Source of the DNA: Pseudomonas cavernicola
Lineage (GTDB): Bacteria > Pseudomonadota > Gammaproteobacteria > Pseudomonadales > Pseudomonadaceae
Assembly (NCBI RefSeq): GCF_003596405.1
Contig: NZ_QYUR01000008.1
Coordinates: 868,001 to 932,000 of the forward strand
Length of the DNA: 64,000 nucleotides
Reading direction: 5' to 3'
This document shows, piece by piece, positions 18,228-26,855 of the stretch. The notes under the pieces are model-generated. The model saw only the letters and a list, made by a program, of their open reading frames with translations. It did not search any database and was not told where the DNA came from. The first letter of the stretch is position 1; the number at the start of each line of letters is the position of its first letter. The translations under genes were made by a program, and so were the position numbers.

Positions 18228-18481
18228 TCTTCGTCGATGAGTTGACGTGCTTCTGCTTTACCTGCACGCAGGCTGTTGACCGACTTGATCAGGCGTTCCG
18301 CGTTAGCCGGCGAGCGGAGCAGATAAGCGGTCTCCTCGAGAGCGTTGTAGTCGGCCAGGGACATCATGACGACAGGCTCACCTTTCTGCCGTGTCACCAG
18401 CAGAGGCGTTCTATCGTTGTTCACGCGATCCATGGTTTCGGCTAGGTGCTGCCGTGCAGTGGTGTAGTTGATGGCTTGCAT
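18224..18481 (-). CDS. yefM: YefM/Phd-family antitoxin
   Basis: An 85-residue antitoxin that neutralises the adjacent YoeB and represses its own promoter. The N-terminal DNA-binding part reads INYTTARQHLAETMDRVNNDRTPLLVTRQKGEPVVMMS, a standard Phd/YefM pattern. The acidic C-terminal tail would wrap the toxin. Antitoxin-first order with a four-base overlap is normal for this module. Confidence 0.93.
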   Translation of the reverse strand: MQAINYTTARQHLAETMDRVNNDRTPLLVTRQKGEPVVMMSLADYNALEETAYLLRSPANAERLIKSVNSLRAGKAEARQLIDEE

Positions 18482-18555
18482 CCTGGGCTCCTCATAAGCT
18501 GCCGCTTACTGTACATAAATGAGTACATTAACTCAATGAAATGTATTTATTGTTT

Positions 18556-18697
18556 GGGCCCGCCAGAAACCACAAACAGCGCAAAGGCTCGCGCCGAGGG
18601 CGGCGCCCCTACAACAGTAGAGCTACTCACCGAAGCCTCAGCACGCGCATCCCCTGTAGGAGCGGCGCCCCCGCCGTGATGCGGGCCACAGGCACAC
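18556..18697. repeat. Third REP cluster, upstream of yefM-yoeB
   Basis: One inverted unit (CTCGCGCCGAGGGCGGCGCCCCTACA) and one direct unit (CTGTAGGAGCGGCGCCCCCGCCG) of the RAYT-associated REP family. They occupy the 404-bp gap between yefM and the wbpV-like gene. No gene is seen in that gap. Confidence 0.75.
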
Positions 18698-18886
18698 GCC
18701 GGAAACGACAAAATCAGCAAATCAGCCACCCCGGCCAGCGCCTACCCACCCGACGTATTGGCAAACGCAACCAGCTCCGCTGGCATCCCGAACAAACTAA
18801 GCCTTGAACTCAAGCGTTTGTGATTCGCCGCCGGCAATCAGGTCTCGTATTTTCGGATACGCATGACCATGTTCTGCGACACCACA

Positions 18887-19852
18887 TCATTGCGTGCGAT
18901 GATCCAAAAAATGCTTTGCCGTTTTGCGCAGGGCTGCATCAATGCTGACCGGCGGCGCCCAACCCAATAACTCACGTGTCTTGCTAATATCGACCTGCAG
19001 CGAGCCGCACAACCGCTGGGAAAGAGCTTTCTTCCCTAGCATCGCCGCCCCCGCTTCCAGCACCCAACTCGGCACCGGCAACAGACGGGCTGGTTTGCCC
19101 AAAGCAGCACCCATTCTGCGCAACAACTCGGATGTAGAAAGATCCTCACCATCGCTGACCAGGAAGGTCTGATTCGCCGCTGCGGGGTGATCAATGCAGG
19201 TCACGATCAGATCAACAAAATTGTCCAAGGCCACCAGGCTACGTCGGTTATGAATTGCGCCAAAAGGCAAAGGCACGCCCTTGTGCAGCCAGCGCATCAT
19301 GCTCAAGAAATTGGCTTTCACACCCGGCCCATAGACCAGCGTCGGCCGGATAATCACAACCTCCATCCCGGTTTCCGCAGCCAGCGCCCGCAATCCCTGT
19401 TCGGCCTCCGTCTTGGAAATTCCGTAAGGGTCGGCTGGAGCCGGCTGTGCATCTGCGATATAGGGGACATTCAACGGCGTGGACTCGCCATTGACCTTGA
19501 TTGAGCTGATGAAAATGAAACGGCGTACACCCGCCTGCGCTGCCTGCCGAGCCAGATTGAGCGTGCCCTCGACGTTGACCTTACGGAACTCCGCTAGGGG
19601 GTCAGCCGACTTGTCATCCATCACATGCACGCGGGCAGCACTGTGGATGACTACATGGGCACCCTGCAAAGCAGTGCTCCAATCGGTCGCACCATCAATT
19701 GCAGAAATCTGCGTCACTGAAGTTGACTGCGGCAAACCTGTCAACGAACCGCGTATTGCCACAATCAACTCGTTTGCGTTGCTCACTGATAGCCGCTCAT
19801 GCACTGCGCGACCGACAAAGCCAGACACTCCGGTCAAAAGAATCCTGTTCAT
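18887..19852 (-). CDS. wbpV: SDR-family sugar-nucleotide reductase/epimerase (WbpV-like)
   Basis: A 321-residue NAD(P)-dependent short-chain dehydrogenase. The Rossmann motif is TGVSGFVG at residues 7-14, and the active site is YGISK (Tyr143, Lys147) preceded by FISSIKVNG. In Pseudomonas clusters ending wbpV-wbpL-wbpM such proteins reduce the WbpM 4-keto product to UDP-QuiNAc, the likely role here. Its start overlaps the stop of the upstream glycosyltransferase by four bases. A C4-epimerase activity cannot be excluded from sequence alone. Confidence 0.8.
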   Translation of the reverse strand: MNRILLTGVSGFVGRAVHERLSVSNANELIVAIRGSLTGLPQSTSVTQISAIDGATDWSTALQGAHVVIHSAARVHVMDDKSADPLAEFRKVNVEGTLNLARQAAQAGVRRFIFISSIKVNGESTPLNVPYIADAQPAPADPYGISKTEAEQGLRALAAETGMEVVIIRPTLVYGPGVKANFLSMMRWLHKGVPLPFGAIHNRRSLVALDNFVDLIVTCIDHPAAANQTFLVSDGEDLSTSELLRRMGAALGKPARLLPVPSWVLEAGAAMLGKKALSQRLCGSLQVDISKTRELLGWAPPVSIDAALRKTAKHFLDHRTQ

Positions 19853-21105
19853 TTTTTTTCGTTCCTTCTCAGGCTGGCTTTCCGGAAAAGCATTTCGAGG
19901 CGATCGAAGAGACTCGCTTTGGAAAAATGTTCAAGGTAGAACTGCTTGCCTGCACATCCCATGGCATCACGCTGCACTGGCGTCAACGCCACCATCGAGC
20001 GCACGATACCCACCAAGGCAGCAGCATCGCCTGAGCTACAGGCCATGCCAGCCCCTGACTCGAGGATAACCCGCGCAGCTTCGCCATCAATCATGGCAAT
20101 CACTGGTTTACCGGAGGCCAGATAGGCTTGCACTTTTCCAGGTATGGTTTTCTCGAATACCTCGTTAGTCTTCAAGGAAACCAGCAAGGCATTGGCTGTC
20201 GCAAATAACGGGGGCATCTTCTCTAGAGGGTGTCGCCCCAACAACAACACATTGGTCAGACCACGCGCAGCAACCTGCTCGTGCAACCAGGCACTGACCC
20301 GGCCATCCCCCACGATGGCCCAACGCACTGGCAACTCAGCCTTTATCGTTTCTGCCGCCTCGAGAATTGCAGGAAAATCCTGGGCCTCACCGAGATTACC
20401 GGCAAATACGATGGTAAAGACTGAGTCATCACGTACCAGAACATCCGATGGACCTTCTATGTCCCCAGAAAAGTCATCCTCTGCCCAACTGGGAAAATAT
20501 ACCAGGCGCTCCGGCGCAATATACTTCGTGCAGTACATCCTGACGTTGTCGCCAAAAGACTTCGACTGTAGAAGCAGATAGTCAGTGCGGTTGTAGATCC
20601 AGGAAACAAGCTTCCCGACGAGCGCCAGGACCCTCTTGTTTTTGACAATTTCAACCGCGCTCAAAGTCTCCGGCCAGAGATCGAGGATCCATACAAATAC
20701 GGGAGTCCTTTTCAGCCTGCCAATAACTAGGGCAGGTATAGCCGCCATTATCGGGGAAACCGCATAGACAAAGATCGAGTCGAACTCTTGTCGACGAAGT
20801 TTGTACGCCCCAAGTACCGAAGCACTGGTAAAGAAAGAAAGGTAGTTGAGCGCCAAAGTTATGCTGCGGCGGCCACGGGGCAGTATGGGGACGCGCACAA
20901 CCCGAGCTCCGAAATAGCTGGAAAACTGCTCAGGGTCTTTCTGATAGGCAGCAAACACCTGGCCTTCGGGATAGTTGGGAAGACCGGTGAGCACAGTAAC
21001 TTCATGGCCCTTGGCGACAAAACCTTCAACCATGTTGTTAATGCGCATGTTCTCCGGCCAGAAATACTGGGTGACGACCAGAATCCTCAATGGTTTATCC
21101 GTCAT
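19849..21105 (-). CDS. wbuB: Glycosyltransferase family 4, WbuB-like (second copy)
   Basis: A 418-residue GT-B enzyme. Its N-terminus (LRILVVTQYFWPENMRINNMVEGFVAKGHEVTVLTGLPNYPEG) and C-terminal ExnE-type region (VFEKTIPGKVQAYLASGKPVIAMIDGEAARVI) match WbuB-like transferases, which add L-FucNAc or a related 6-deoxy-HexNAc. It resembles the transferase at 24357-25592 in length and domain plan but is clearly diverged from it. A 3' fragment of wecB immediately upstream shows that it once followed a wecB/fnlC gene, as the other copy does. It is translationally coupled to the wbpV-like gene. Confidence 0.85.
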   Translation of the reverse strand: MTDKPLRILVVTQYFWPENMRINNMVEGFVAKGHEVTVLTGLPNYPEGQVFAAYQKDPEQFSSYFGARVVRVPILPRGRRSITLALNYLSFFTSASVLGAYKLRRQEFDSIFVYAVSPIMAAIPALVIGRLKRTPVFVWILDLWPETLSAVEIVKNKRVLALVGKLVSWIYNRTDYLLLQSKSFGDNVRMYCTKYIAPERLVYFPSWAEDDFSGDIEGPSDVLVRDDSVFTIVFAGNLGEAQDFPAILEAAETIKAELPVRWAIVGDGRVSAWLHEQVAARGLTNVLLLGRHPLEKMPPLFATANALLVSLKTNEVFEKTIPGKVQAYLASGKPVIAMIDGEAARVILESGAGMACSSGDAAALVGIVRSMVALTPVQRDAMGCAGKQFYLEHFSKASLFDRLEMLFRKASLRRNEKK

Positions 21106-21118
21106 ACTGTGTGCCCAA

Positions 21119-21207
21119 TCAGTACCTTTTCCAAACTGTTCGCATCACGTAATCACGATAGCTGTGGATGATCCGCACCACCTTCTCCGCCACGTTAGGC
21201 ATGCAGC
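21119..21207 (-). pseudogene. 3' fragment of a wecB/fnlC gene
   Basis: The minus strand encodes PNVAEKVVRIIHSYRDYVMR and five further residues to a TGA. This is the same end as the intact fnlC at 25598-26728, and the DNA is almost identical to 25598-25680. Upstream of the fragment the match stops and IS66/REP-like debris begins. It is the tail of a deleted gene or a recombination footprint. Confidence 0.85.
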
Positions 21208-21242
21208 TGATCCACCCTTCGTATCCCGGTTGCCGACTCGAG

Positions 21243-21307
21243 TCGTAGGCTGGGTAGAACGGAGTGAAACCCAGCTGGGTTTTGCTGAGGCTCTACCCAG
21301 CCTACGT
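21243..21307. repeat. Long inverted repeat (TAGGCTGGGTAG ... CTACCCAGCCTA)
   Basis: The arms TAGGCTGGGTAGA and CTACCCAGCCTA flank CCCAGCTGGGTTTTGCTGAGG-type sequence, forming a long hairpin. It is a dispersed-repeat type, lying between the wecB fragment and the IS66 end. Confidence 0.6.
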
Positions 21308-21309
21308 AC

Positions 21310-21383
21310 TGCCCTGGAACTGCTCCGCGCGCTTTAAACCAGACGTCTTGCCATGCCAAGGGTGGAGTTTATGGAGCGCTTAC
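21310..21383 (+). mobile_element. IS66-family terminal remnant
   Basis: The stretch GCCCTGGAACTGCTCC...CGCGCTTTAAACCAGACG to ATGGAGCGCTTAC matches the IS66 3' end remnant at 13660-13750. The last bases, read inward as GTAAGCGCTCCAT, look like an IS66 terminal inverted repeat. The wbpL relic begins directly after it, so the IS truncated that gene. Confidence 0.7.
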
Positions 21384-21700
21384 GGTGCACTAAGAGGCAA
21401 AACGAGCAGCTCCGGTGGTCATCAGCAATACCCAGCAAGGCGATCACGCCTCCAGAGCCGATTGGGGCCCATGCAAGATCAGGTGCAACCAGATCGTTGA
21501 GGCAAAGGCACAGAACAACGGCAATGAGGCTGATGGCTATGGCAAAGCCACCACCACGTAGGGGTGGGCGGAAGATGGGAGCTGCGATCATTGGACACGT
21601 CCATCAATCGATGAAACAAGGCATTACGGCACAACACACCGCTGATGAAAGAACTCAAACCTGCAGCCAACAACAGACAAAAAACAAGAAAACTCTCCAT
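21384..21700 (-). pseudogene. Truncated and frameshifted wbpL-like gene
   Basis: The first ~47 codons (MESFLVFCLLLAAGLSSFISG ... NDRSSHLPPTP) continue after a frameshift as RGGGFAIAISLIAVVL ... GGVIALLGIADDH in the next frame. Together they match the N-terminal third of the intact WbpL at 16011-17021, including RSSHxxPTPRGGG and the DDH motif. The gene ends abruptly at the IS66 terminus. It was probably the initiating transferase of the original right-hand cluster. Confidence 0.85.
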
Positions 21701-21749
21701 CCAGGCCTCTTGGATAAAAGTAGATCAAAGCGCTGCTCGCTTGATACGC

Positions 21750-22934
21750 TCAGGAAACAGAAAGTGTTGCCTCTTGCATAACCTCAGCCAGCACCGAACA
21801 AGTCTTGTCGATCTCGGCGGAAGTCAGGGTCGGGTGCACGAGGAGCATCAGGCTGCTCTCGCCCAGCTCCCTAGCCACCGGCAAACGCTCAGCAGGACGC
21901 CAGCCGGTGTTGTCGAAAGCCTTCTCCAGATACACCTCCGAGCAGGAGCCGGAATAGCACGGCACGCCACGGGCGACAATCTCGTCAAGGATGCGGTCAC
22001 GGTTCCAGTCCGCCTTGAGCTGCTGCGGCTCGACAAATACGTAGCACTTATAGGCCGCATGCAGGCTACCCTCAGGCATGGCCGGTACGCGCAAACCACG
22101 CAACTGGCGAGCGCAGCCCCAGATGCGCTCAGCATTAGCCAGGCGCCGGGCATGCCAGTCAGCCATGCGGCGCAACTGGATGCGGCCGATCACCGCCTGT
22201 ACTTCCAGCATTCGCCAGTTGGTGCCGAAACTCTCATGCAACCAGCGAAAGCCCGGCGCATGCTCCCGCTCGTACACCGCCTCCCAGCTTTTGCCGTGAT
22301 CCTTGAACGACCACATCTTCGACCACAGTTCACGGTCGTTGGTGGTGACCATCCCACCCTCACCGCCGGTGGTCATGATTTTGTCCTGGCAGAACGACCA
22401 GGCACCGACATGGCCGATGGAACCGACCGCACGTCCCTTGTATTGCGCACCGTGGGCCTGGGCGCAGTCTTCGATGACGAACAGGCCCCGCTCTTCCGCC
22501 AACGCCATGATCGGATCCATATCGCACGGCCAGCCTGCCAGATGCACGCAGATCACCGCACGGGTGCGCGGCGTCAGCACTGCACGGACAGTTTCGGCGG
22601 TGATGTTCTGCGAATCGCAATCCACCTCTGCAAACACCGGCACTGCGCCAGCATTGACGATGCTTGACACCGAAGCGAGGAAGGTACGCGGCGTCACCAC
22701 CACCTCATCGCCCGCACCAATCCCCAAAACTTTCAATGCCACATCCAGGGCCACAGTGCCATTGGTCAGCGCAATGGCGTACCCGGTACCGGCCCATGCA
22801 GCAAATTCCTTTTCAAATTCGCGACATTCCTGCCCGGTCCAGTAGTTGACCTTGTTAGACAGAATCACATCACGAACGGCATCGGCCTCTTCCTCTGTGA
22901 TGGAAGGCCAGGGGGAAAACGGAGTATTCAGCAC
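21750..22934 (-). CDS. DegT/DnrJ/EryC1 sugar aminotransferase (PglE-like)
   Basis: PLP-dependent aminotransferase predicted to convert the WbpM 4-keto sugar to UDP-4-amino-4,6-dideoxy-GlcNAc, the second step to bacillosamine. It shows the family phrases ALTNGTVALDVALKVLGIGAGDEVVVTP, VIEDCAQAHGA and the PLP lysine in WSFCQDKIMTTGGEGGM. The start is uncertain: a GTG at 22934 (MLNTPFSPWP) with CAGGTGG upstream gives a normal N-terminus of 394 residues. A longer in-frame reading to 23033 would overlap the next gene and adds an unlikely cysteine-rich tail. It neighbours PglD- and PglC-like genes. Confidence 0.85.
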   Translation of the reverse strand: MLNTPFSPWPSITEEEADAVRDVILSNKVNYWTGQECREFEKEFAAWAGTGYAIALTNGTVALDVALKVLGIGAGDEVVVTPRTFLASVSSIVNAGAVPVFAEVDCDSQNITAETVRAVLTPRTRAVICVHLAGWPCDMDPIMALAEERGLFVIEDCAQAHGAQYKGRAVGSIGHVGAWSFCQDKIMTTGGEGGMVTTNDRELWSKMWSFKDHGKSWEAVYEREHAPGFRWLHESFGTNWRMLEVQAVIGRIQLRRMADWHARRLANAERIWGCARQLRGLRVPAMPEGSLHAAYKCYVFVEPQQLKADWNRDRILDEIVARGVPCYSGSCSEVYLEKAFDNTGWRPAERLPVARELGESSLMLLVHPTLTSAEIDKTCSVLAEVMQEATLSVS

Positions 22935-23019
22935 AGCAACCACCTGAAGGGATTGAACAAGGAAACAGCAGCAAGGCAACCTCTTGCTGCGATTACGGGC
23001 CGCAGGCCCACCAGAGAAA

Positions 23020-23643
23020 TCAGCGCACAACAACCCGTGCCGGCACCCCGGCCACGGTCACATCATCCGGCACATCAGCCACCACAGCTGCAGCAGCACC
23101 CACCATTACCCGCGCACCAATGCGGATCAGCTGACGCACACTGGCACCAATCCCGATCCAGCTCAGCTCGCCCACCTGCACTCCGCCAGCCAGCCGCGCG
23201 CCGGGGCTGACATGCACGGCATCGCCCAGCACGCAATCGTGATCAATGCTGCAGCCGGTATTGAGAATCGCACCTAGCCCGATCCGGGCATCGGCATTCA
23301 CCACAGCACCGGCGAACACCACCGAACCGACACCAATGGCCGCATACCGGCTGACACTGGCAGCCGGATGCACCAATGTCACCATCTGCACGCCTGTCGC
23401 CTGCAACTCAAGCAGCTTGGCATGGCGAATACGGTTGTTGCCAATCGCCACCACCACACCGTCAAACTCATGCAACCGGTCAAGCAGCACCGCTGTGTCA
23501 CCAACAACGGGCCAGGCACCATTGCCCTGCAAAACCGGCCAGGCATCATCGAAAAACTCGACGTTCAGCCAATCACAACACTCGGCGGTATCGGCCACCA
23601 CCTTGCCATGTCCGCTGGCGCCGAGAATGGCAAGACGATTCAA
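23020..23643 (-). CDS. pglD: Sugar N-acetyltransferase, PglD/NeuD family
   Basis: Left-handed beta-helix acetyltransferase of 207 residues expected to acetylate the 4-amino sugar to UDP-N,N'-diacetylbacillosamine. The N-terminal fold starts LAILGASGHGKVVADTA. The hexapeptide-repeat half includes the catalytic-type NTGCSIDHDCVLGDAVHVSPGA, with His in IDHD, and ends VTVAGVPARVV. The start is a TTG overlapping the pglC stop in TTGA, with GGAG upstream, so the two are translationally coupled. Confidence 0.88.
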   Translation of the reverse strand: MNRLAILGASGHGKVVADTAECCDWLNVEFFDDAWPVLQGNGAWPVVGDTAVLLDRLHEFDGVVVAIGNNRIRHAKLLELQATGVQMVTLVHPAASVSRYAAIGVGSVVFAGAVVNADARIGLGAILNTGCSIDHDCVLGDAVHVSPGARLAGGVQVGELSWIGIGASVRQLIRIGARVMVGAAAAVVADVPDDVTVAGVPARVVVR

Positions 23644-24236
23644 GACTTACTCCCCCTGAACTTGCCCATGGTCACCTCCCCTTCAGCGCTGATGCCATCA
23701 CGCACCAGCACCTTCTTCACCGTCAGGAAAATGATCTTAAGATCCAGCCATAACGACTGGTTGTCCACATACCACACATCCAACTTGAACTTTTCCTCCC
23801 AGCTCAGGGTATTGCGGCCGTTGATCTGCGCCCAGCCGGTGACGCCGGGGCGCGCCTCATGGCGGCGATATTGCCCAGAGTTGTACAACGGCAGGTATTC
23901 CATCAGCAACGGGCGCGGGCCGACCAAACTCATATCACCCTTGAACACATTCCACAGTTCAGGCAGCTCATCCAGACTGCTGGAACGCAAAAAACTGCCA
24001 AACGATGTCATACGTTCGACATCCGGCAGCGGATTGCCGTTGCCATCCATCGCATCGCGCATGGTGCGAAACTTGATCATCTCGAACGGTTTGCCGTTCA
24101 AACCGGGGCGCAGCTGACGGAACAGCACCGGCGAACCGAGCTTGCGGCGGATCTGCCAAGCCACCACAAGAATCACAGGAGAAAGCAAAAGCAGGCCCCA
24201 GGCGGAAGCGACAATATCGAAAAGGCGTTTAAGCAT
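23640..24236 (-). CDS. pglC: Monotopic phosphoglycosyl transferase, PglC type
   Basis: Membrane-associated enzyme that transfers a sugar-1-phosphate, probably of diacetylbacillosamine, to undecaprenyl phosphate. It has 198 residues with one N-terminal re-entrant hydrophobic helix (IVASAWGLLLLSPVILVVAW). The core motifs are FEMIKFRTM, SLDELPELWNVFKGDMSLVGPRP with the Asp-Glu dyad, and RPGVTGWAQINGRN. It is the small single-domain form, without the extra N-terminal domains of WcaJ. It lies directly upstream of PglD- and PglE-like genes. Confidence 0.92.
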   Translation of the reverse strand: MLKRLFDIVASAWGLLLLSPVILVVAWQIRRKLGSPVLFRQLRPGLNGKPFEMIKFRTMRDAMDGNGNPLPDVERMTSFGSFLRSSSLDELPELWNVFKGDMSLVGPRPLLMEYLPLYNSGQYRRHEARPGVTGWAQINGRNTLSWEEKFKLDVWYVDNQSLWLDLKIIFLTVKKVLVRDGISAEGEVTMGKFRGSKS

Positions 24237-24293
24237 CAGCTGTCCTTGAAAAATTTTGACTGCCCCGACAGTGCCTACATGAATATGGGGGCG

Positions 24294-24318
24294 CCAAAAC
24301 CATAAATATGGGTTTTGG
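24294..24318. other. Intergenic hairpin between wbuB and pglC
   Basis: CCAAAACC and GGTTTTGG form a perfect 8-bp stem around a 9-nt AT-rich loop in the 120-bp gap. No T run follows, so it is not a clear terminator. It may modulate transcript stability. Confidence 0.4.
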
Positions 24319-24356
24319 GGCCGTTAACAACCTGATACGGCCCAGCTGAGAGACAT

Positions 24357-25592
24357 CTACGTACCTCTTGTGCGCTCCGCGAGCCGATTGAAAATCGCTC
24401 CAAAACGCCCAACCCCTACGCTCTGGGATAATTTGTCGCGATAGAAGCGTCGACTGTTTTCGGCCATGGCATTGCGCTCATCCACACTGGCCCGCATGAG
24501 AGCGAGTGCTGCTTCTGCCAATGAAGCAGGGTTCTCCGATTCAGCGACCTGGCCACATCCACTTTCCAGCACCAGATCCGCAGCATCCCCATCCACAGCC
24601 ATCAAGATTGGCTTACCAACAGCCATATAAGCTTGAGTCTTGGATGGAATAGTGATGGTAAATAATGGATCTTTTTTAAGATGCACTAGCAGAGCATCGG
24701 CAGCGTCAAGGTAACTGCCAACTTCCGTCATCGGGACTGGTGGCAGGAAAGTTACATTACGCAGCGCCTTTTCTGCAGTCAGCTGTTGCAAGTGCGCCAC
24801 CTCGACACCACCACCGAGGAATACAAAGACCAAGTCGGGAGCCCGCTCCTGTAACAGCTCGGCGGCATCCAGTACTGCATCCAGAGCCTGGGCCTTGCCC
24901 ATGTTCCCGGCGAACAGGACGCGGAACTTGTCATTGCCCGGAAAGCTCACCGGCACACTCCCTAGCGGCGTGGCAAGCGAGTCTTCGGCACACCAGTTGT
25001 AAATCACCTCAATCTTGCCTTCAGGTACACCACGCTCGATCAACAAGCGCTTGAACCCCGGAGACAGCACCACCAGCTGATTGGCGCGCCGATATACCCA
25101 GTCACAGACCGCAGATACAACTTTCAACGCCTTCTCGTTGGAGAGCATGCCGGTTGCACGCAGGGTATCCGGCCACATGTCCTGAATGTCATATACCACC
25201 GGCACACGGCGGAACAGTCGGATCAGCGCCGCGGTGATGCCTACCGTCAGCGGAGGATGGTAGGCATAGATCACATCGGGGCGTTTGGCACCAAACAGCC
25301 CATAGCACAGCGACGCAGCAGCAAAGCTGACGTAGTTGAGCACACGCCCAACAGCACCCTGGTCATGGCTTGGATACAGCGGAACCCGCGTTACCTGAAC
25401 GCCATCGATCTGCTCCCGTTGCAATAGCCGAAGCTTGTAGCCCGGATAAAGTTTGCCGCCTGGATAGTTGGGAAAACCGGTGACAACCTCAACCTCAAAG
25501 CCCTGTCTGACTAGCTCGCGGGCAAATACCTGCCCCTTGAAGGTAGGCTCGGGGTCAAACCATTGGGTCAATAGGAGAACACGGGTAGCCAT
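24357..25592 (-). CDS. wbuB: Glycosyltransferase family 4, WbuB-like (probable L-FucNAc transferase)
   Basis: A GT-B glycosyltransferase of 411 residues. It starts VLLLTQWFDPEPTFKGQVFARELVRQGFEVEVVTGFPNYPGG and has the donor-site region FTITIPSKTQAYMAVGKPILMAVDG. The order fnlA-fnlB-fnlC-wbuB is the standard UDP-L-FucNAc synthesis and transfer set (as in E. coli O26 and P. aeruginosa O11), so it probably adds L-FucNAc. The ATG at 25592 is chosen because the longer GTG reading would overlap fnlC. It lies five bases after the fnlC stop. Confidence 0.88.
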   Translation of the reverse strand: MATRVLLLTQWFDPEPTFKGQVFARELVRQGFEVEVVTGFPNYPGGKLYPGYKLRLLQREQIDGVQVTRVPLYPSHDQGAVGRVLNYVSFAAASLCYGLFGAKRPDVIYAYHPPLTVGITAALIRLFRRVPVVYDIQDMWPDTLRATGMLSNEKALKVVSAVCDWVYRRANQLVVLSPGFKRLLIERGVPEGKIEVIYNWCAEDSLATPLGSVPVSFPGNDKFRVLFAGNMGKAQALDAVLDAAELLQERAPDLVFVFLGGGVEVAHLQQLTAEKALRNVTFLPPVPMTEVGSYLDAADALLVHLKKDPLFTITIPSKTQAYMAVGKPILMAVDGDAADLVLESGCGQVAESENPASLAEAALALMRASVDERNAMAENSRRFYRDKLSQSVGVGRFGAIFNRLAERTRGT

Positions 25593-25597
25593 GCTGC

Positions 25598-26728
25598 TCA
25601 GTACCTTTTCCACACCGTCCGCATGACGTAATCACGATAGCTGTGGATGATCCGCACCACCTTCTCCGCCACGTTAGGTATGCTGTAGTCAGCTACCAGG
25701 CGCAGGCTTCGCTCCTCGCCGCAGCCCTGACTCTCCAGCACTTGCAGCCCCTGCATCACGCGCTCGACTTCAAGCCCAACCATCATCACCGCGGCCTCCT
25801 CCATGCCTTCCGGCCGCTCGTGGGCCTCGCGGATATTCAATGCCGGGAAATTGAGAATCGAAGACTCCTCGTTGATCGTGCCGCTATCCGACAGCACAGC
25901 CTTAGAGACAAGCTGCAATTTGTTGTAGTCCTTAAATCCCAGCGGCTTGAGCAGACGTACGTTTTCATGGAACGTCACGCCCATGGCGTCCACTCGCTTC
26001 TGGGTACGCGGATGGGTGGAGACAATCACCGGGTAGCCGTAATGGGCTGCTACTGTGTTAAGCACATCCACCAGCTTGAAGAAGTTCTTATCAGAGTCGA
26101 TGTTTTCCTCACGGTGGGCGCTGACCACGAAAAACTTGCCGGCCTCCAGCCCTAGACGTTCCAACACATCCGAGGCCTCGATGCCGTCACGGTAATGATT
26201 GAGCACTTCGAACATCGGGCTGCCGGTCTTGATCACCATGTCCGGCGGCAGGCCTTCGCGCAGCAAATAATCGCGGGCAATAGTGCTGTAGGTAAGGTTG
26301 ATATCAGCAGTGTGATCGACGATGCGCCGGTTGATTTCCTCCGGTACGCGCATATCGAAACAGCGGTTGCCGGCTTCCATGTGGAAGGTCGGAATCTTGC
26401 GTCGTTTGGCGGGGATTACTGCCATGCAGCTGTTGGTGTCGCCGAGCACTAGCAGGGCTTCGGGTTGCACCTCGGCTAGCACACGATCCACGGCGATGAT
26501 CACGTTGCCGATGGTTTCCGCACCGCTGGCGCCTGCGGCATTGAGGAAGTGATCGGGTTTGCGGATGCCTAGATCCTGAAAAAAGATCTCGTTTAACTCG
26601 TAATCGTAATTCTGCCCGGTATGAACCAGTACATGGTCACAATACTGATCCAACTTGGCCATGACCCGCGACAGGCGAATAATTTCCGGCCGGGTACCTA
26701 CCACAGTGACAACTTTCAGTTTATTCAT
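25598..26728 (-). CDS. fnlC: UDP-HexNAc 2-epimerase of the UDP-L-FucNAc pathway
   Basis: WecB-family epimerase of 376 residues. Motifs are VVGTRPEIIRLSRV at the N-terminus, HTGQNYDYELNEIFF, HMEAGNRCFD, SAHREENID and SDSGTINEESSILNFPALNIRE. In the FnlABC pathway this enzyme performs the last 2-epimerisation to UDP-L-FucNAc. Its last ~27 codons and flanking DNA are duplicated as a relic at 21119-21207. It is called wbjD or capG in other species. Confidence 0.93.
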   Translation of the reverse strand: MNKLKVVTVVGTRPEIIRLSRVMAKLDQYCDHVLVHTGQNYDYELNEIFFQDLGIRKPDHFLNAAGASGAETIGNVIIAVDRVLAEVQPEALLVLGDTNSCMAVIPAKRRKIPTFHMEAGNRCFDMRVPEEINRRIVDHTADINLTYSTIARDYLLREGLPPDMVIKTGSPMFEVLNHYRDGIEASDVLERLGLEAGKFFVVSAHREENIDSDKNFFKLVDVLNTVAAHYGYPVIVSTHPRTQKRVDAMGVTFHENVRLLKPLGFKDYNKLQLVSKAVLSDSGTINEESSILNFPALNIREAHERPEGMEEAAVMMVGLEVERVMQGLQVLESQGCGEERSLRLVADYSIPNVAEKVVRIIHSYRDYVMRTVWKRY

Positions 26729-26855
26729 TGCAAAGCTCTACTCAAAACCATCAAAACCGAGCGGGATAGCACCCAGGTACAAAAAAAGCCCCTATGGTGG
26801 CACGTCCTTGTCACGCTCTGCCACCGCCAACGGAGCAACCGCAGTTGCCGAAATA

